Shown here in pieces: positions 12,300 through 22,599 of a DNA stretch of 64,000 nt; within the stretch, counting starts at the first letter, position 1; each line of letters starts with the position of its first letter. The translations under genes and the position numbers were made by a program. This stretch comes from Pseudofabraea citricarpa (Eukaryota > Ascomycota > Leotiomycetes > Helotiales > Dermateaceae). Below the pieces are notes generated by a model that worked only from the letters and a program-made list of their open reading frames with translations, had not been told where the DNA came from and did no database searches. The stretch is taken from the NCBI GenBank assembly GCA_029641185.1, contig JAPWGK010000021.1, forward strand, positions 682,001 through 746,000. Reading direction: 5' to 3'.

Positions 12300-13662
12300 A
12301 TGGAGTCTAGAAAACAACCCCGGGCTGATCTGGATGCCAATGAAGTTCTATCTCGAGCTCGTGGCAGTACTCCCTCTCAGTCAACTCTATCGGCGTCTCA
12401 AGATTCTTCAGCCTCAACCAGTCTAAGCGACGAGGACACCCGCGAAAATTTCGAGCTTCTCAATCCTTTCAAAGACAAGCGGGGAACGGACAAGCGGAAA
12501 GCGATCTTTGACGATGCCGACAGTGATACACCGGGTGATCTTCTCCGAGCGGCTTCAACCATAGAATTGCATAAAAACCTCGAAGGAAAGTATTCTGCAT
12601 CATCAGTTCCCTTCGACGACAATGAAGTGGTGTCAAGAAATTGAAGTTCTAGAAATCTAACCGTAGATGGTTCTCCGGATTCATTGGCGGCAATATCCCT
12701 GGAGCAGACTGAGATTGAAAGATTCGCAGGTGTTTTTGGCCTGGCCCAAACAACTTCATCCTTCAAGCCCCAAAGAATAAATTGCAGCATCCGCGAGAAA
12801 TGCGTAACAACCCAAGACATGGCAGAAAATGTTCTACATGGGTTTCTACAACAAGAAGAAGTTATCAAGATCCACAGCCTTGCTGAGTTTGTCATTGAGA
12901 CGTTAGCTTGCGTGGAGGCATTTGAAAAGAAGTAAGCATCGATTGTTGTATTCAATTTCAGATTACCAACAAAGTACTAGACTGGAAGTACCTGTTGGCG
13001 AGGAATACTCGAACGTAATGGCATCTGCTTCTGATGGAAGGTTTTCTGTCTGTAACGACTTTGTTCGGGGAAAAGACGTCGACTTGAATAGGATTTGGGA
13101 CGAGTTCACGGACCTATAGAAGAACTTAATCCCAGATTTAGATTGTCCTGCTCACGTCAAACCATCCGGTCTTCTTTGCGCAATTTTACATATGCCATGG
13201 CATTATCCCACATGGATGACTATGTAACCACTTTTCGGCGAGACTGCAGACTGGGTCAACCCATGTGTTCGTCTTGCAAAGGAAAGGCTTGGGCTACGCT
13301 CACAGTTAGATGTCTTGGTAAGCGAAAGTTTCTACTACAGAATGATTCAAGTCGATCGCATGGAACACAGCCTTATAAGAGGCGTATCGATGCTGCTCAA
13401 CAAGCAAATCCTGAGTTCGCCGACAAGATCTTTTCTCACGAGCGTGTCGTATCAGTACTTTCAAAGCAAAATTATGAAGAGTTTAAACCCAGGCCTCTTT
13501 TTGCAGAGTCTATACCCTTACGATTGTACGACATCAATATATTCTCATAGCCCTTTCATGCCTTCGCTGTTCATGACGACAGTGGACGTATTCAACAGTT
13601 CCTTTTTCTGGCATGGCATACAGAAGGTCACATCCGTCGCCCAGGTAGACCAAAAGAGATGA
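12300..13662 (+). pseudogene. Broken gene of the same unknown family, longer copy
   Basis: An ATG at 12300 opens a frame that runs to 12935 except for one TGA at 12642-12644; the codons after the stop continue in the same frame and look coding (IERFAGVFGLAQ, then an amphipathic stretch ending EAFEKK). After 12935 the reading moves between frames: 13022-13119 gives a segment ending RIWDEFTDL, then 13187-13260 gives LHMPWHYP and ETADWVNPCVRLAKERLGL, then 13315-13662. The N-terminal third is rich in Ser, Asp and Glu and probably disordered. A GTAAG...TTTCAG pair just after 12935 would make an intron of only about 30 bases, so decay is likelier than splicing. No catalytic motif or known domain is visible. 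Confidence 0.55.
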
Positions 13663-13715
13663 GGATGCAGGACGATATCTAGAACTGTGTAGCAGTACTT
13701 GGCGGTATCAAGACT

Positions 13716-14135
13716 GTGGATACGACTCTCTTCTTTGATCGACGAGATTTCAAATCTGGGATTGATTTCAATCCAGATAGAGGCAGAAAAAAGAAAGCCC
13801 GTCAGGAAGAAGACTCAAACAACAAAGCTCTAGCATCAACTCAGTGGAAACTGTGCACGGCCAAAGACAGCGAGTCATCCGGTAATCCATCTGTGTTGCC
13901 AAGCCCTACTATTGAACAGACTCGGTTTTAGCGCATTATCCAGCTGCTTGGTATTGAGGAGCTTGAAGGTGAACGACTTGCTGGCAAACCTTGGATGTGG
14001 CTGAGAGAAGCCCAAAATCATCTTCTGCACAACGAGGCGTCTGAACATTCCCTTGTGTCGCAAATACACCGTAAGATTCCAGTCATCCACATCAAGGAGC
14101 AGTTCGTCTACTCGTCAAGCAAATGGCAATGGTGC
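13716..14135 (+). pseudogene. Degenerate coding segment downstream of the unknown-family copy
   Basis: Plus-strand segment with a lysine-rich patch (GRKKKARQEED) and, after a TAG at 13929-13931, a continuing coding-like stretch (IIQLLGIEELEGERL..KPWMWLREAQ..L). It may be the C-terminal part of the gene that begins at 12300. I do not recognise it; the in-frame stop supports a pseudogene. Confidence 0.4.
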
Positions 14136-14490
14136 TAACATTCCTGTACCATGTGATGGTGTTAATAACATCGCGTCTGGTTCTTACTGGAATAAAGATA
14201 AGGACAATTAACAGGGTCATGATATTAGTTTTGAGATTGCTTGGGTAGCATTCTAGAAGAGCATTTTAGGTGGGTCTTCGATGGGGATGTTTGGGATTAC
14301 ATAGTTATGTTTGAGTGTCAGAAATGTCAATAGTAATGATAAGCAGATGTCGCAATTTCCAAATTTGAAGAATAAAACTCCTTTATGAGTGCTCTAATAT
14401 GTGCACTAGACTTTGAAAAATAGAACTCCCTCCTGAGTGGAATAGGTTTATGACTAGTAGCGTCACATGGGGGCTGGACTTTGGAGCTGA

Positions 14491-14560
14491 GCAGAACTGA
14501 CTACTAGCGTAGAGTGATAACCGTATGTTGCGGATAATCTACTCCTTCTTCACAAACAGC
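14491..14560 (+). repeat. Short dispersed repeat, direct copy at 20.385-20.45 kb
   Basis: Both copies share GACTAC, a TCGTAG/GCGTAG block and the 18-base core GTTGCGGATAATCTAC, followed by a CTTC-rich tail. Here it stands directly before the CT-rich leader. Confidence 0.55.
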
Positions 14561-14775
14561 TCCCTACTCTATATCGATCTAAGAACATCTCAGATCCTTC
14601 TACCCCCCTTACACAACACCTTCTCTCCCCCACAACACCTTCTCACCCCCACAACACCTTCACAAACACCTCCCTACTCTATATCGATCTAAGAACATCT
14701 CAGATCCTTCTACCCCCCCCCCCCCCCCCTTACGCAACACCTTTCTTCACAAACACCTTCTCTACCTTCCTCTAC
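14560..14775 (+). repeat. CT-rich leader repeat, copy 2, internally duplicated, with poly-C
   Basis: Two internal copies of a unit with CTCCCTACTCTATATCGATC and TCAGATCCTTCTACCCCC (about 14564-14610 and 14670-14730) are separated by ACAACACCTTC units. The second copy ends in an uninterrupted C run of about 17 bases (about 14714-14730). It directly precedes the MASDQKGDAQ coding start, as does the copy at 16.9 kb. Confidence 0.75.
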
Positions 14776-14826
14776 CTGAGCATTGGCTTGAATCCTTCAC
14801 ACCCCCTATTCACACGCGTGTCCATC

Positions 14827-15717
14827 ATGGCTTCAGACCAGAAGGGCGACGCGCAAGACCTCTCACCTACCGAATCCTGGGGAACTACCGAATCCTGGGG
14901 TCCCGTTGAAGCCGAGCCTGACACTACAGGAGACGTGCAAGAATCCTGCGACCGCGCTGAAGCCAACCCTACCACTGCGGGAGACGGTGGCTCTCACAAC
15001 CCCAGCCAAGCTTCTAGCTCCAAACCCATCGACATGGCACAGGATCCCTCCGCAGATCAAAAGAAGAACTGGAAGGACGGTTTTACAGCTTTCCACAATC
15101 CAAAGGTCATGTCACGGCAAAGGTCATCTTCAGCACCCCGGAAAACCGCCGCGGATCAGTCATCATACCCATCCGCTTGCCTCGTAACTGCACCGTCGGG
15201 TGAACCCAGAACAAGCCTCGGCCTTCTACGTCAACTTGGAGATCCTATTCCAGGACATCATTACATTCTCTTACCTTCGCTGCCCCAACGGCCCTACCCA
15301 CCTAACTACAACCACACCCCAAACTCGCAGAAGACAGAAGAATTCTTGAGAATCCGATTCACCGCAACGCGCTGCCTTGTCCAGAACGCCGTCGTGCCAA
15401 TATTGAAGAATCCGATTCACACACGGGCCGTCAACGCAATCATTCGAGAATGCCAAACCGCTACTCCAAGCCACCCAGTATCCATCGACGTCTCCCTCAA
15501 GGACATAGTCTACGCGGGCATTAGCCTACTTCAGTCACAACTGGAAATGGCCGACCTGAGCATCAGAGCCGAAAAGAAGGAACACCCGACAGATTCAAGA
15601 ACATGGAATGCAAACGCTGCCACTAAAGTCGGACACCCAGCAGCTGATTGCCCCACGAAGAATGATGTCACCTGCCGCCACAAGGCCACGTTCAAAACAA
15701 CTGCACTACAGCTCTGA
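14827..15717 (+). pseudogene. Zinc-knuckle protein remnant, leader paralogue of the helicase pseudogene
   Basis: Starting at ATG 14827 (MASDQKGDAQ), the frame stays open for about 300 codons. Residues 1-80 are acidic and repetitive (ESWG units); the middle (about 15200-15560) looks globular. The C-terminal part shows two ruined CCHC zinc knuckles: a CKRCH half at about 15609-15630 is separated by a single-base frameshift from VGHPAADCP in the open frame, and a second TCRHK...C knuckle has lost bases. The first 20 residues and the AS.GDG..SHNPSQASSS..P(I/V)DMAQD region match the start of the gene at 17071 almost exactly. That links it to a family joining a zinc-knuckle N-terminal half with an SF1 helicase. 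The helicase part is absent here. Nucleic-acid binding is inferred for the ancestor only. Confidence 0.55.
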
Positions 15718-16600
15718 CTCGCAAGGTAATACTGCAGGCCCAATTACAGCCAAAGGATCGCATCGTCAAGGCAAAGACAAAGGCAACAGAGGAAGGAGTG
15801 AAGGAAGCACCGGAGTACTTGTGGTAGATGGAATTATGAAGCCATTCATAGAGTACCTGTGCATTGCAAGGAGCTTTCATCGAAGGGGTTTGGTTTTCAG
15901 AGGAGTGGGGGATGTTACACACATGACACCTGGTACGTGTCGTCGCCACCTACCTATTGTACTTACCTAAGTACGTACATAGATGTTTCGGGAGTCGGGA
16001 CTCTCCCTTTTCCTTAGAACTCACTTTGTATAACAAATTGGTCTCGAGTTCTCCACAACCTTCGCGTGTGATTGTTCCATTACATACCGTGTGAGGCGTA
16101 AGTGATCACTTGACATGGGCATTTGGGATATCTCCGTAACCGCTGCCGTTGAAAAACTATGACCCGTTAGCATGAGCTGTATATTTTAGTATGTGAAGTT
16201 ACCTACCTTGCAAATGCTTTTCAGGCCGCATTTTATGCGGCCTGGCTGTACAGAGACAGTGAGCAAATTCCTAAAAGCCGTCTTTTGATTAACATGGCTC
16301 TGTTTCATCTAGGGTCATATTAGGAAGGAAGTCGGCGTCTGAAGCAGCCATATTCGATGTTGTATGTTGAATTGGCTGCTGGTTTGTTGGCTTATTGGGT
16401 GTGTTGGGCTCTTTTGATTCCATATTTTGCTTGTAGAAGGAGCAGACGAGGGGGAGAACGCTTCCACCAAAATTCAAGACACCAAGACTGAGACTACATA
16501 AACCAGCATTCAAGCCGACAACCTAGCAAGAGCCAGAAGTGAAGCCACATAGCATGTTACTGTCAAGACGGCAGGTAATTAGCACCTCAACGATATACCC
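15718..16600. other. Non-coding interval between the two decayed helicase-family copies
   Basis: No gene is visible. A short palindrome lies at about 16228-16248, where GGCCGCATTTTATGCGGCC can form a perfect hairpin on either strand. I cannot assign a function to it. Confidence 0.4.
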
Positions 16601-16608
16601 GGCTGAAG

Positions 16609-16820
16609 AAGGTCCGGCGCAGTTGCACAATGAAAGTCAGTAGCATCAAACTGGGAGTTTTAGGTACGCGATCTCTAGACAGGATGGAGATAATACAGAT
16701 GCTGTGGCAATATCGGCAGCCGATGAACTAACAAGGAGGCGCAGGAATGAACCCTCAGACGTCAATCCTAGAGATCCGAACATAGGCACTCTACACAGTT
16801 GAATCGTGGTACGATATATA
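16609..16820 (+). repeat. About 200-bp direct repeat, second copy at 21.07-21.25 kb
   Basis: Shared blocks in order are GCGCAGTTG(C/T)ACAAT, AGCATCAAACTGGGA, TTTAGGTACG, GATGAACTAAC/CAATGAACTAAC, GCGCAGGAA and AACCCTCAGA. Many differences between copies are C/T or G/A transitions. In this copy the repeat directly precedes the CT-rich leader of the helicase pseudogene. Confidence 0.75.
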
Positions 16821-16855
16821 CACCATCGTTGCAAGAGATTGCGCTATCCTTTAAT

Positions 16856-17070
16856 ATCTCCCCCACAACCCCTCTCCCCACAACATCTATCCCCAACAAC
16901 ACCTTCTTCACAAACACCTTCTCCACAAACAACTTCTGCACAAAACACCTCCCTACTCCACATCGATCTAAGAATATCTTAGATCCTTCTATCCCCCCTA
17001 CACAGTACCTTCTCTACCTGAACATTAACTTGAATCCTTCAACCCTCCCCCACCAACACGCGTGCCCATC
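16856..17070 (+). repeat. CT-rich leader repeat, copy 3
   Basis: Repeats of CACAACACCTTCT-type units, then the CTCCCTACTCCACATCGATC core and ATCCTTCTATCCCCCCTACAC, ending in ACACGCGTG(C/T)CCATC just before ATG 17071. From about 17010 to 17100 it is close to 14765-14860 base for base, showing that both coding starts come from one duplicated locus. Confidence 0.75.
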
Positions 17071-18640
17071 ATGGCTTCAGACCAGAAGGGCGACGCGCAA
17101 AACGCCACTGCGCAAGATCTCTACTTTGATTGGGCCACCAAGCAAGGATCCTGGGGCCCCGCTGAAGCCAGCCCTGCCACTGCGGGAGACGGTGCCACTC
17201 AAGACCCCTGCCATGTTCTGCCAAGCTTCTAGCTCCGAACCCGTCGACATGGCACAGGATCTCCAACTCCATCCCGACCCCATCCCTTCGCAGACCAAGA
17301 AAACAAGAAAACACCAAGAGGGAGGATGTGAAGTTCCGTACCATATCGATCCGGAGGATGACCAACAATTCCTCGAACTCACCGAGCTCGCCCGCACCGC
17401 CACCACCGAAAAGAAGGAAGGCCCACTCGCCGTTTTCTTCAAAGGCGCACCCAGTACAGGTACTCTGACGAAAGGCAACGCAGTTCCATGGCTCGAACTA
17501 CCTAGCTTAAATATCCAACGCGCCAACGTGGCCCACGCAAACACGTTCGAATGCGCTGTGAATCAAGGAATGAGGACTCCCCAACGTGTACCTGGCAATG
17601 GTCAAATCCGAGGATGTTGGAGTCTCACGACCACAACCAGGAGACAAGTTCAGAATCGATTACTTCCAGCTGAAGAAACCTGCCCCCACAGGTCTACGGC
17701 ACATCTCTCCTGGACTTCTACGACAAGATGAGGAGGACACCTTCCCAGAGAAGAACGATGACCTCGACGTCAACGTATGGTCTGCAGTGGGGAGGATAAT
17801 GGCAAGATGATCAGAAACGGTATCGAATCACTGTTCAGCCACGTGATTACCTCGGCGCATATCCTATGCATGACCCTTAATATGGCAAGCAAAGTCAAGA
17901 TCCACCAGACTATCTTCCCAGAACTCGTTATCCAGGATGAGGCATGCCGATCGAAAGACATTTCATCCACCGGCCTGCTTGCCTTCTACAGATGCCATAT
18001 CATTATCTGTCGGAGAGCCTCGTCAACTCCAGCCCACAATCCTTACGCCCCAATTGACGTATCTACCAAGGGTCACCCAGGAATCAAAGTTGTTAGAGGT
18101 TTCACGGAAGCGCTAGGAGCAAGCCCATCATCTATACTCTGGGTCGAAGTCAACCAGTGTCGATCTTTCCCTGAACCAGGCAGAGATACATCTACAGTCT
18201 CACCTGACCAACACGCAATCGTTATGGATCATCTGAAGAAGGTTTTCACAATCCTACCCTCTACGATCATGATCATCTGCATGTATAAGGCAATGGTGAC
18301 AACTTCACGAAGGAACGATCAACTCTTCCAGAGGACCAGCAAACACGCCTCGAGATCCAGACATTGAATGGTTCCCGAGGGAAAGAAGCAGCGATCGTGA
18401 TGCTAGTTCTTGGTAGAGCAACCAGCCGAGGATTCATCGGCCAAGCAAATCGTCTGAATGTTGGCCCGCGCAAAATTCAACTTTTTCTTATACGTACACG
18501 AAACATCTTCACATCGTTCAGTGGTAGTAACGCTTAGCGTAGCCCACGCACACGCCACCTGATCGGCCTCCATGACTTCTGCAAGATTAACAATCATTAC
18601 CTTATCGTCCAAGCACCATCGTCCAAGTGCCTCGATTGAG
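17071..18640 (+). pseudogene. SF1 (Upf1/AAA_12-type) helicase pseudogene lacking the Walker A region
   Basis: ATG 17071 starts MASDQKGDAQNATAQDLY as in the copy at 14827. Coding continues through at least four frame changes: to about 17220, then QASSSEPVDMAQD to about 17590, then YLAMVKSEDVGVSRPQPGD to about 17800, then the frame opening at 17777. That frame holds SAHILCMTLNMAS, and VIQDEACRS (17928-17951) in the place of helicase motif II (DExA). Further on, the segment at about 18342-18480 reads LNGSRGKEAAIVML..GFIGQANRLNVGPRK, the motif V/VI region where intact SF1 helicases have QGKE and RLNVALTRA. The ATP-binding GxxGxGKT motif expected between the 17.8-kb segments is missing, so part of the gene is deleted. 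Intact relatives are nucleic-acid helicases; this copy cannot make an enzyme. Confidence 0.72.
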
Positions 18641-18714
18641 GGAAATTCAGAGACACCACTTGATGTTAGATGAGATAGTAGTATTGTCTAGATATTTGTG
18701 TTATTTAATCGAAT

Positions 18715-18870
18715 TCTCTACGGGGTAGAATCTGGTATAGTGATACTTGGTAGAGTATTACCGAGAGCTTCCTATTATGTTATTTTCGTGTATCCTGTTA
18801 CCCCCTAGCCCTGACCGAGAAACTATATGCAACTGTCATACGCCTAACCCACCGCTTTATGTGGTATAAA
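18715..18870 (-). repeat. Inverted partner of the 9.56-9.69 kb repeat
   Basis: In reverse complement it contains GCGGTGGGT, TTTCTCGGT, GGGTAACAGGATA, GGAAGCTCTC and CTACCAAGTA in the same order as 9562-9690. The pair lies 9 kb apart, on either side of the decayed gene families. Confidence 0.6.
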
Positions 18871-20370
18871 CTCTCGCTCGAATTTGAGTGTAGCCCAAGT
18901 TTTCCTTTGTATAATGAACGTATTAATCGGTTCAACTGACTACCTAGAAAATAATTATTCCTTTGACAATATTTCATGCTGCAAGTGCCATCAGGACGCG
19001 CACTAGATTTCCACTTAATCCTCCTCCAAGCGACACGTTTTCCAGGAAGTAGAACGAATGAACGCTGCGCTTCAGACTAAAGATCCTGTCAAGCGATTTA
19101 TAGTGCCGAATCCCTGTCGCGTTGTGTAATTTACGGTGTAAGGGATATAGTTATTCATATGAAATAAGGCCACTGCATATATAGAAGTGCGTAAAGACCA
19201 GGTGGGTCGACATGAAATTGATAATCCAACAATTTCTCAGGTCCGTGAGTTGCACCCCAATCTCTCCAAGTCAACATATGTTTACTGTCATGACAGACGA
19301 TCTTATCCATGTCTTCCACCAGAATCGTGCATCATTATTTTTGGGTGTTAATCGAGAAAATGTATTTTGAGCCTGATGATTTGTCAGAGATTTGAGACCA
19401 TAGATGAGATAAACTTTGCTTACATTTCTTCGAATATCTTCAGTATAAGCCGGTATCTCCACCTGTACCAACAGCTCAGTGACAGACTCAGTAAAGGCCA
19501 AGGATCTTGATCAGTTCTTCATGTCGAAGGAGCTCTCCTGGAATGTTTTTTGGCATATCTTGAGTTATTATGTCGGGTTTGCTTTGTACTAGGAACGATG
19601 GTACGGAGCGGGGTTCTGGTTGAAGATGAAAAAAGTGGGGTTTAAACGTCTCTGCAGGAGGGAGGAAGAGGGAGAAGCCCGAGATGTTCGGAATATAGAT
19701 ATCTCGGGCAGACTGTGCACGGTGTCCACGTGATATTCACCGTGTGGCCATGGTATGATACACAGAATCGCAGTCTAGAGTATACTTTTGACAGAGATTT
19801 CACGGCAACAGGAAAGGATCGAACAAGGTGTCAATCTGCATCTCTTATAGATGAATAATTGATCCACGTCAAGGAACTCACGGTCAAGAAGAGCCCAGAA
19901 AATGGTCTCACGGAAGATCTGAATATCATGATCGAGAGCCTATGGACACTGCGATACTCAACCTTGGCGACTCGAATTTTATCAGAAGTTCATATTGACT
20001 TTCAAGAATGAGGGAGGAGTTAAATCTTCCTTATATTCCCAAAGCAAATCTAAAGAGAAGAGTCAGACCAGGCAACAATATCAAGATTTGATGCTAACAT
20101 GGTCTAACGGTCGTTGAAAGAAGGTGTAACAAATAGCAAAAAAGGATAGAGGACTACAAGGACCAAGTAGTTCAAAGTTTCAATAGAAGGAGGGCAAGTC
20201 ATACTACATTAGCAATTATATTTACTACAGCATAACGATTATGGGAGGCAGTTTTCTGAATGTCTCCGTGATCAAGACGGGGATCACCACGATGATTCGA
20301 TGTGTACCAATCAATGGTAAGAGATTTACTCCAACCACGCCATTGAAGGCTGTAGCTTCATATCAGCGAG
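18871..20370. other. Gene-free interval with one inverted repeat partner
   Basis: About 19632-19710 is the inverted partner of the leader-like repeat at 10.1 kb. The remainder shows no gene I can support; reading frames are short and match no known family. Confidence 0.45.
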
Positions 20371-20384
20371 CTGAGCTGTGTGGA

Positions 20385-20450
20385 AATGACTACCATCGTA
20401 GGATAATGACCATGTGTTGCGGATAATCTACCCATCATGAATACTTCCTT
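20385..20450 (+). repeat. Short dispersed repeat, direct copy of 14.49-14.56 kb
   Basis: Shares the GTTGCGGATAATCTAC core and its flanks with 14491-14560. Confidence 0.5.
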
Positions 20451-20779
20451 CATATGCAACTCTCAGAGGGCGAAAAGCCAGTTCGTTTCAACAGAAAAAC
20501 GTCTCAGAAAGAAATTCTGCACAAGAAATTCAAGGGTGTGTTGCAAAGCGGTGTTGAGGCTGGGCGGTTCTTTTCCCTCGACTTTCGCACTCTCCTCGAG
20601 CATGCTGGTTCATGACCAGCTCTAAAAACACCGATGGAAACCAAATAAATGCACGAAGATCGAAGATGTTGGTAATATCTAGCATATCCGCTCACATGCT
20701 GAGTGCGCTACAAGAATTGGCCAGGCCTTTAATGATACTCCACAAGCAGCCTACTGCCCTCGCAGTACCTTGGTTGGTT

Positions 20780-21030
20780 GGTGTGGCGGAGATCGAGCGC
20801 AACGACCGTGTATTCAGCGACAGAGCAGGTCCTACATCACTTTCTGCAATAGCTCTGATTTGATTCTCTGCCTTCCAAGACGGATATCATCGCCTTTAGC
20901 AATAGCTCGGATTTGGATTCTCTACCTTCTAAAACAGAGATCCAGCGCAACGGCCGTGTATTAAGCGATATATCGAGTCATGTCGTTTTCAGCACTGGAT
21001 AGGATTTGGGATTTTCTACCTTCCAAGGCG
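20780..21030 (+). repeat. Degenerate tandem duplication
   Basis: The order GGAGATC.AGCGCAACG(A/G)CCGTGTATT..AGCGA ... TTTGGATTCTCTACCTTC(C/T)AA recurs about two and a half times with many substitutions. Confidence 0.45.
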
Positions 21031-21065
21031 CTTAAGGGCGAAGTTGAGAATAATGGCAATGTTGT

Positions 21066-21250
21066 CAAAAGTCTGGCGCAGTTGTACAATTAAATTCAGC
21101 AGCATCAAACTGGGAAGTTTAGGTACGAAATATCTGGACAAGATAGAAATAATACAGCAGCCAATGAACTAACTAGGATGCGCAGGAACAAACCCTCAGA
21201 TGTCAAAACCAGAGACCCGCACATACTCTACGAATCATGATACGACCCGC
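21066..21250 (+). repeat. Direct repeat copy of 16.6-16.8 kb
   Basis: Collinear with 16609-16820. It lacks about 18 bases present in the other copy (GATGCTGTGGCAATATCG) and carries more T where the other copy has C. Confidence 0.75.
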
Positions 21251-21458
21251 CGATTAAAGATCCCATCCAGCCGAAGCGAGAGTATTCGATGGAAAGATGT
21301 CTAGAAATAGATATGTTCAAGCAGCATTACATCAAACTTGTGTTAAGGTCACAAACGCAACCAACTCTGAGGTAGTAGAATAGGCTACATGATACGGATT
21401 ACATTCCGCTGTGCCCTGTGGGCGGACCTTTGATATATTTTCCGCCTTAAACATTATA

Positions 21459-21796
21459 ACAAGTGGACTTCGGGCTTAGTTGACTTTGATATAACATTCA
21501 AATCTTTAAGCGGGATTAATCTGAGCAACACAGTGCAGTATACAGTTGACTTTGATATAACATTCAAATCTTTAAGCGGGATTAATCTGAGTAACATAGT
21601 ATAGTGCACCACCCTAATATTCCCTGAGCTTCGATACTCAAAGGGTATTATCGGTAGAACAAGTGGACTTCGGGCTTGGTTGACTTGGATATAACATTCA
21701 AATCTTTAAGCTCGATCAATCCGAGCAACACAGTATAGTACACCACTCCAATATTCCCTAAGCTTCGATACTCAAAGGGTATTATCGGTAGAACAA
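21459..21796 (+). repeat. Tandem repeat with 66-bp unit nested in a 200-bp unit
   Basis: GTTGACTTTGATATAACATT followed by CAAATCTTTAAGC starts near 21478, 21544 and 21678 (periods of 66 and then 134 bases). The larger module beginning ACAAGTGGACTTCGGGCTT recurs 200 bases apart (21460 and 21660). The tail CGATACTCAAAGGGTATTAT is also present twice (near 21631 and 21769). Confidence 0.85.
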
Positions 21797-21984
21797 ATGA
21801 TAGCAAGTATATACTGCCAGCGATAATCAACTAATACGATCTTCCTCAACTATTGTCGACAAATGCGGCCGTTCTCGACTAGTTGATACGTTCGGAAAAT
21901 CCCTCTCAAAGAAGGTTCACTGTAAGTCACTTCTGTTCAACTGGGTTGCTAGCAGCTAATTTGAATTTAGCCAGGTGGAAATAT

Positions 21985-22290
21985 TCAATGCGGAGGTCCT
22001 CTTAAACATGGCCATAAATTCAGAACCTTCCGTTCGGGTGATTCTTGACGTCGGAGCCCAGGGTGGGAGAGAGGAGAGGGATACGATACGAATGGGCCGC
22101 TCTACTTTGTAGACGCACCTTTCAAACATGGCCATAAATTCAGAACTTCCCGTTCGGGTGAGTCTTTGCGCCAGAGAAGCACGGGCTCCACGATATGGAC
22201 TCTGGGCCGCTCTACTCTGTAGACGCATCTTTCAAACATGGCTATAAAGCCAGAACCTCCCACTCGGGTTTCTTGACGTCAAAGCAGAAC
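21985..22290 (+). repeat. Three-copy tandem repeat of about 110 bp
   Basis: Each copy has AAACATGGC(C/T)ATAAA, CAGAAC and a CCCGTTCGGGT-like block (near 22003, 22123 and 22234). Copies are linked by GGGCCGCTCTACT(T/C)TGTAGACGCA. That linker recurs alone near 22990 and 23065, joining this array to the next. Confidence 0.8.
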
Positions 22291-22599
22291 CGACTACCTG
22301 GATCCCCTCAAGGCTCGATCGCTGCATTGACAATGTCACAGGACGCCTATGCCTGCCGATACTCAGCCGATGTTGAGATTAATGGTGTTTGTGGGGGTAT
22401 CGGAATTGGAAGGATTATCGGCAAGGCGCCTGCGTGGACATAGCCTGCGTCAGAAGTTCAGATGGGAGCACGACGCAAAGGCGCTAACCTAACGTACGAC
22501 CTATTAACTCAAGTACTTAAGACTATTAAGGAAAATCTCGTACTCACGTCGTATTACGGACGTCCCTTTCTTCTCTACTGCCCAACGATGAACTGGTCT

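Noticed and set aside
12936..12965. A GTAAG...TTTCAG pair as a real intron
   Set aside because: About 30 bases is below the usual minimum for fungal introns and there is no branch site; the frame after it is broken anyway.
14714..14730. Poly-C run as a functional element
   Set aside because: It extends a CCCCCC tract already present in the other leader copies, so slippage or an assembly length error is the simplest explanation.
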